Of a DNA stretch of 64,000 nt, positions 61,592 through 64,000 are shown piece after piece. This stretch comes from Eubacterium sp. (GTDB taxonomy: Bacteria; Bacillota; Clostridia; Lachnospirales; Lachnospiraceae): contig JAFUPY010000038.1 of the NCBI GenBank assembly GCA_017472565.1, positions 23,870 through 87,869 on the forward strand. The letters run 5' to 3'. The notes beneath the pieces are model-generated. The model made no database searches. It was given only the letters and a program-made list of their open reading frames with translations, and was not told where the DNA came from. The position numbers and the translations under genes were made by a program. Position 1 is the first letter of the stretch; each line of letters opens with the position of its first letter.

Positions 61592-62729
61592 TTTGCTGCT
61601 CCGTCACACTCGTATCTTCAAGCTTGATTCCCCTGGAAACACTCAGGGCAAGCCCCATCTCAATTAACAAAATAAATACCGCCGTACCGCCATAGCTGAT
61701 AAACGGCAGGGTTACACCTGTATTTGGAATGGTGTTGGTTACAACTGCGATATTTAATACTACCTGCAGTGAAATATGGATCATAATACCAATGACCAAA
61801 AAGGAGCCATACAGATCTGCGGCGTTATTGGCAATGACCATAAATCTCCAGATCATTAGAACGAACAATACAATAACGCAGATGCCGCCAAACAGACCTA
61901 ATTCCTCACAGATAATGGAGAAAATCATGTCGTTCTGGGCCTCTGGAACATAGCCCAGCTTCTGCATACTGGAGCCCAATCCTCTGCCGAACAGACCACC
62001 GGAACCGATGGCATACAAACTCTGGGTCGTCTGATATGCGGTATCCGGAAAATCTTCCGGATGGAGCCACGCATCAATTCGACCGGCTCGATAGTTATCC
62101 TGGAACAGGGTGAATATCAACACACCCGCCACTGCCGCCAGGAACAGGACAATTAAATGCTTTGACTTTGGACTGGCCACAAATACCATAAAAAAGGCAA
62201 TACCCGCCACGATCAAAGCCGTACTTAAGTTATTATAGAAAATCACCAGAATAATTGGGATTACAAACAGAAATACCTTTATGGTATTTTTCATAGTCGT
62301 GAGCTGTTTATGCGTCTTTGTCAACAAGGTAGCCATAAACATAATGACACCTACCTTGGCAAGCTCGGATGGCTGGAATCGAATCCCTGCGATCTCAATC
62401 CAACGTGCTTGACCACCAGCCTCATCTCCCAGGAAAATAACAGCGGTACACAGCAGAAATGCGATGATGTACCACAGCCAACTGGTCTTTTTCCAAAAAT
62501 TGTATGGAATGTAGGACACAATGGTCATACCCACAAATCCCATAACGATGAACATCAGCTGTCTTTTTAAATAATAAAAAGAGTTGCCAAAATTACTCTG
62601 GGATTCGTAAGAACTTACGCTGTAAAGTATGATCAAACCAAATCCCAGCAGGAAAATAATAATAAACAACAGCGTGTAATCAAAGTATTTGGTTGTAGTT
62701 GAATCTTTTTTACGACGCTTCGGTTTCAT
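61584..62729 (-). CDS. FtsW/SpoVE family lipid-II glycosyltransferase
   Basis: The 381-residue SEDS protein has ten TM helices, a basic N-terminus (MKPKRRKKDSTTTKYFDY), and the conserved GRGLGSSMQKLGYVPEAQNDMIFSIICEELG and PNTGVTLPFISYGGTAVF loops. SEDS proteins polymerise peptidoglycan glycan strands with a class B PBP. The position between murD and ftsQ is that of spoVE in Bacillus and ftsW in many Clostridia; the two cannot be separated by sequence alone. Confidence 0.93.
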   Translation of the reverse strand: MKPKRRKKDSTTTKYFDYTLLFIIIFLLGFGLIILYSVSSYESQSNFGNSFYYLKRQLMFIVMGFVGMTIVSYIPYNFWKKTSWLWYIIAFLLCTAVIFLGDEAGGQARWIEIAGIRFQPSELAKVGVIMFMATLLTKTHKQLTTMKNTIKVFLFVIPIILVIFYNNLSTALIVAGIAFFMVFVASPKSKHLIVLFLAAVAGVLIFTLFQDNYRAGRIDAWLHPEDFPDTAYQTTQSLYAIGSGGLFGRGLGSSMQKLGYVPEAQNDMIFSIICEELGLFGGICVIVLFVLMIWRFMVIANNAADLYGSFLVIGIMIHISLQVVLNIAVVTNTIPNTGVTLPFISYGGTAVFILLIEMGLALSVSRGIKLEDTSVTEQQNG

Positions 62730-62732
62730 TTT

Positions 62733-64000
62733 TTACTCCTTCAGTCCAAGAACAAATTCTTTAAAAATCTTTCCTCTGACCTCATAATCTGGGAACATGC
62801 CCCAACTTGCGCAGGCTGGTGACAACAACACGGCATCACCACTTACTGCATTTTCATAACAGATTGTGATTGCTTCCTCCAAAGTATCAGCAAACACATA
62901 GTCATGGAAGCCATGCGCTTGCGCTTCTTTGGCAATCTTTTCTCTGGTCTGTCCAATCAGCACCAGTTTCTTTACTTTACCATCGAAGCTGTCAATCCAC
63001 TCTCCATATTCAGACTGTTTGTCATAACCGCCTCCAATCAGGAAGGTTGGACGGTTCATTGCCTGAATGCCCTTAATTGCCGCATCCGGATTGGTTCCCT
63101 TGGAATCGTTATAAAAACGCACGCCTCTTTTTTCCGTCACATATTCAATACGGTGTTCTACTGCCTGGAATGTACGAAGCACAGCACGGACAGAATCCAG
63201 TGCCACTCCGTAACAAATAGCCATGGCAGAAGCCGCCATTACATTTTCATAATTATGTGCGCCGAGGATATTTAACTCATCTACAGAGATCAGCACCTCT
63301 GTTTTTTCTCCATCTGCGTAAATAATATCTGTACCAGCAAGATACAACCCCTTTTCCAGCACTCTTTTGCTGCTAAAGAAAACAACCGGAACCTTTGTAT
63401 TCTCACCAAACTGGCGAAGCACCTCATCTTCGTAGTTCAATACGACGGTCTGTGCATCCCCCTGGTTGCGGGTAATATTTAATTTCGCTTTTATGTAATT
63501 TTCCATTGTGTGATGACGATTCAAATGATCTGGTGTAATATTTAAAACCGCTGACACCTTTGGACAAAAATCCTGAATGGTCTCTAACTGGAAGCTGCTG
63601 ATTTCAGCCACAGTTACTGTCTCCTCTGTCATTTCCGCCGCAAGGGATGTATAAGGAATGCCAATGTTGCCAACCACTTTTACGTCGTCGCGTACACTTG
63701 TCATGATCTCGCCAAGTAATGCTGTGGTAGTGGTCTTTCCGTTAGTTCCCGTAATCGCCAGCACCTCACCCTTGCCGCACTGGTAAGCCAACTCTACTTC
63801 TCCCCAGATACAGATACCTGCCGCTTTCATGGCTTCTACCACTGGCAGATCCGTAGGAACGCCCGGGCTGAGTACTGCAAGATCCAGAGTCTTCAGCTCT
63901 GCTTCCGGAAGTTCTCCCAAAAGAATGCGATCGTATGATACGCCCTGCAGTTTTTCCTTTAACTCTGCCACATTCAGTTCCACATTACCATCAAACAGGA
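62733..64000 (-). CDS. murD: UDP-N-acetylmuramoylalanine--D-glutamate ligase (partial, 5' end off the window)
   Basis: The frame is open to the right edge, so the start lies outside. The visible 422 residues contain the end of the N-terminal domain, the P-loop GTNGKTTTTALLGEI, the central domain motif NITPDHLNRHHTMENYIKAK, and the C-terminal region YNDSKGTNPDAAIKGIQAM and LLSPACASWGMFPDYEVRG. MurD adds D-glutamate in cytoplasmic peptidoglycan synthesis. It is followed, three bases after its stop, by the FtsW/SpoVE gene. Confidence 0.95.
   Translation of the reverse strand, partial: LFDGNVELNVAELKEKLQGVSYDRILLGELPEAELKTLDLAVLSPGVPTDLPVVEAMKAAGICIWGEVELAYQCGKGEVLAITGTNGKTTTTALLGEIMTSVRDDVKVVGNIGIPYTSLAAEMTEETVTVAEISSFQLETIQDFCPKVSAVLNITPDHLNRHHTMENYIKAKLNITRNQGDAQTVVLNYEDEVLRQFGENTKVPVVFFSSKRVLEKGLYLAGTDIIYADGEKTEVLISVDELNILGAHNYENVMAASAMAICYGVALDSVRAVLRTFQAVEHRIEYVTEKRGVRFYNDSKGTNPDAAIKGIQAMNRPTFLIGGGYDKQSEYGEWIDSFDGKVKKLVLIGQTREKIAKEAQAHGFHDYVFADTLEEAITICYENAVSGDAVLLSPACASWGMFPDYEVRGKIFKEFVLGLKE

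Overview
The window reads as a chromosomal segment of a low-to-mid G+C, endospore-lineage Firmicute of the Clostridia, most likely Lachnospiraceae. The evidence is the dense set of sporulation genes (spoIIM, the eight-gene spoIIIA operon, spoIVA, sigG, spoIIGA-sigE, an FtsW/SpoVE protein), strong AGGAGG ribosome binding sites, textbook sigma-A promoters with 16-18 bp spacers, and a Firmicute-type LexA box before recA. Nearly everything lies on the minus strand; the exceptions are an HxlR regulator, sigG and one ABC transporter operon. I see no rRNA, tRNA, CRISPR array, prophage or insertion sequence.

Layout. 0-0.5 kb: partial spoIIM. 0.5-3.8 kb: preQ1 (queuosine precursor) operon queD-queE-folE-queC-queF behind a preQ1-I type riboswitch with an intrinsic terminator. 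3.8-5.6 kb: SseB-like protein with two small unknowns. 5.7-12.1 kb: housekeeping (rny, recX, recA with SOS control, prfC, deoB). 12.3-17.5 kb: spoIIIA operon, with spoIIIAE split by a one-base frameshift and an unusually short spoIIIAF. 17.6-24.1 kb: accessory envelope genes (exported proteins, a Uma2 nuclease, an ECF sigma/anti-sigma pair behind a sigma-W-type promoter, a lipoprotein L,D-transpeptidase). 24.3-30 kb: rpsU, alaS, rnhA, SAH deaminase and purine nucleoside phosphorylase. 30.2-35.4 kb: spoIVA, a LysR regulator, malQ, a C_GCAxxG_C_C protein and HxlR. 35.5-45.3 kb: a catabolic region. 45.4-56 kb: ABC exporter, LUD protein, argS, PTS EIIC, sigG, LacI and a nitrate/sulfonate-type ABC importer. 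56-64 kb: L,D-transpeptidase, sigE, spoIIGA, ftsZ, ftsQ, ftsW/spoVE and partial murD.

The most distinctive part is the 37.5-42.0 kb operon: cupin, SDR reductase, 3-hydroxyacyl-CoA-dehydrogenase-like enzyme, cyclase-family hydrolase, beta-keto acid cleavage enzyme, zinc-ribbon protein. The four enzymes match, family by family and in logical order, the anaerobic phloroglucinol pathway known from Clostridium: phloroglucinol reductase, dihydrophloroglucinol cyclohydrolase, 3-hydroxy-5-oxohexanoate dehydrogenase, triacetate acetoacetate-lyase. A FadR-type GntR regulator and a phosphate acyltransferase lie downstream. Two CobW-family metallochaperone GTPases, one with a Cys/His-rich tail, lie upstream. 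Together they suggest a gut anaerobe that ferments flavonoid-derived phloroglucinol to acetate and butyrate, as Eubacterium ramulus and E. oxidoreducens do. The species assignment is inference.

Start codons were chosen by ribosome binding site where alternatives existed. Names rest on recognised motifs and overall resemblance; no database search was run.
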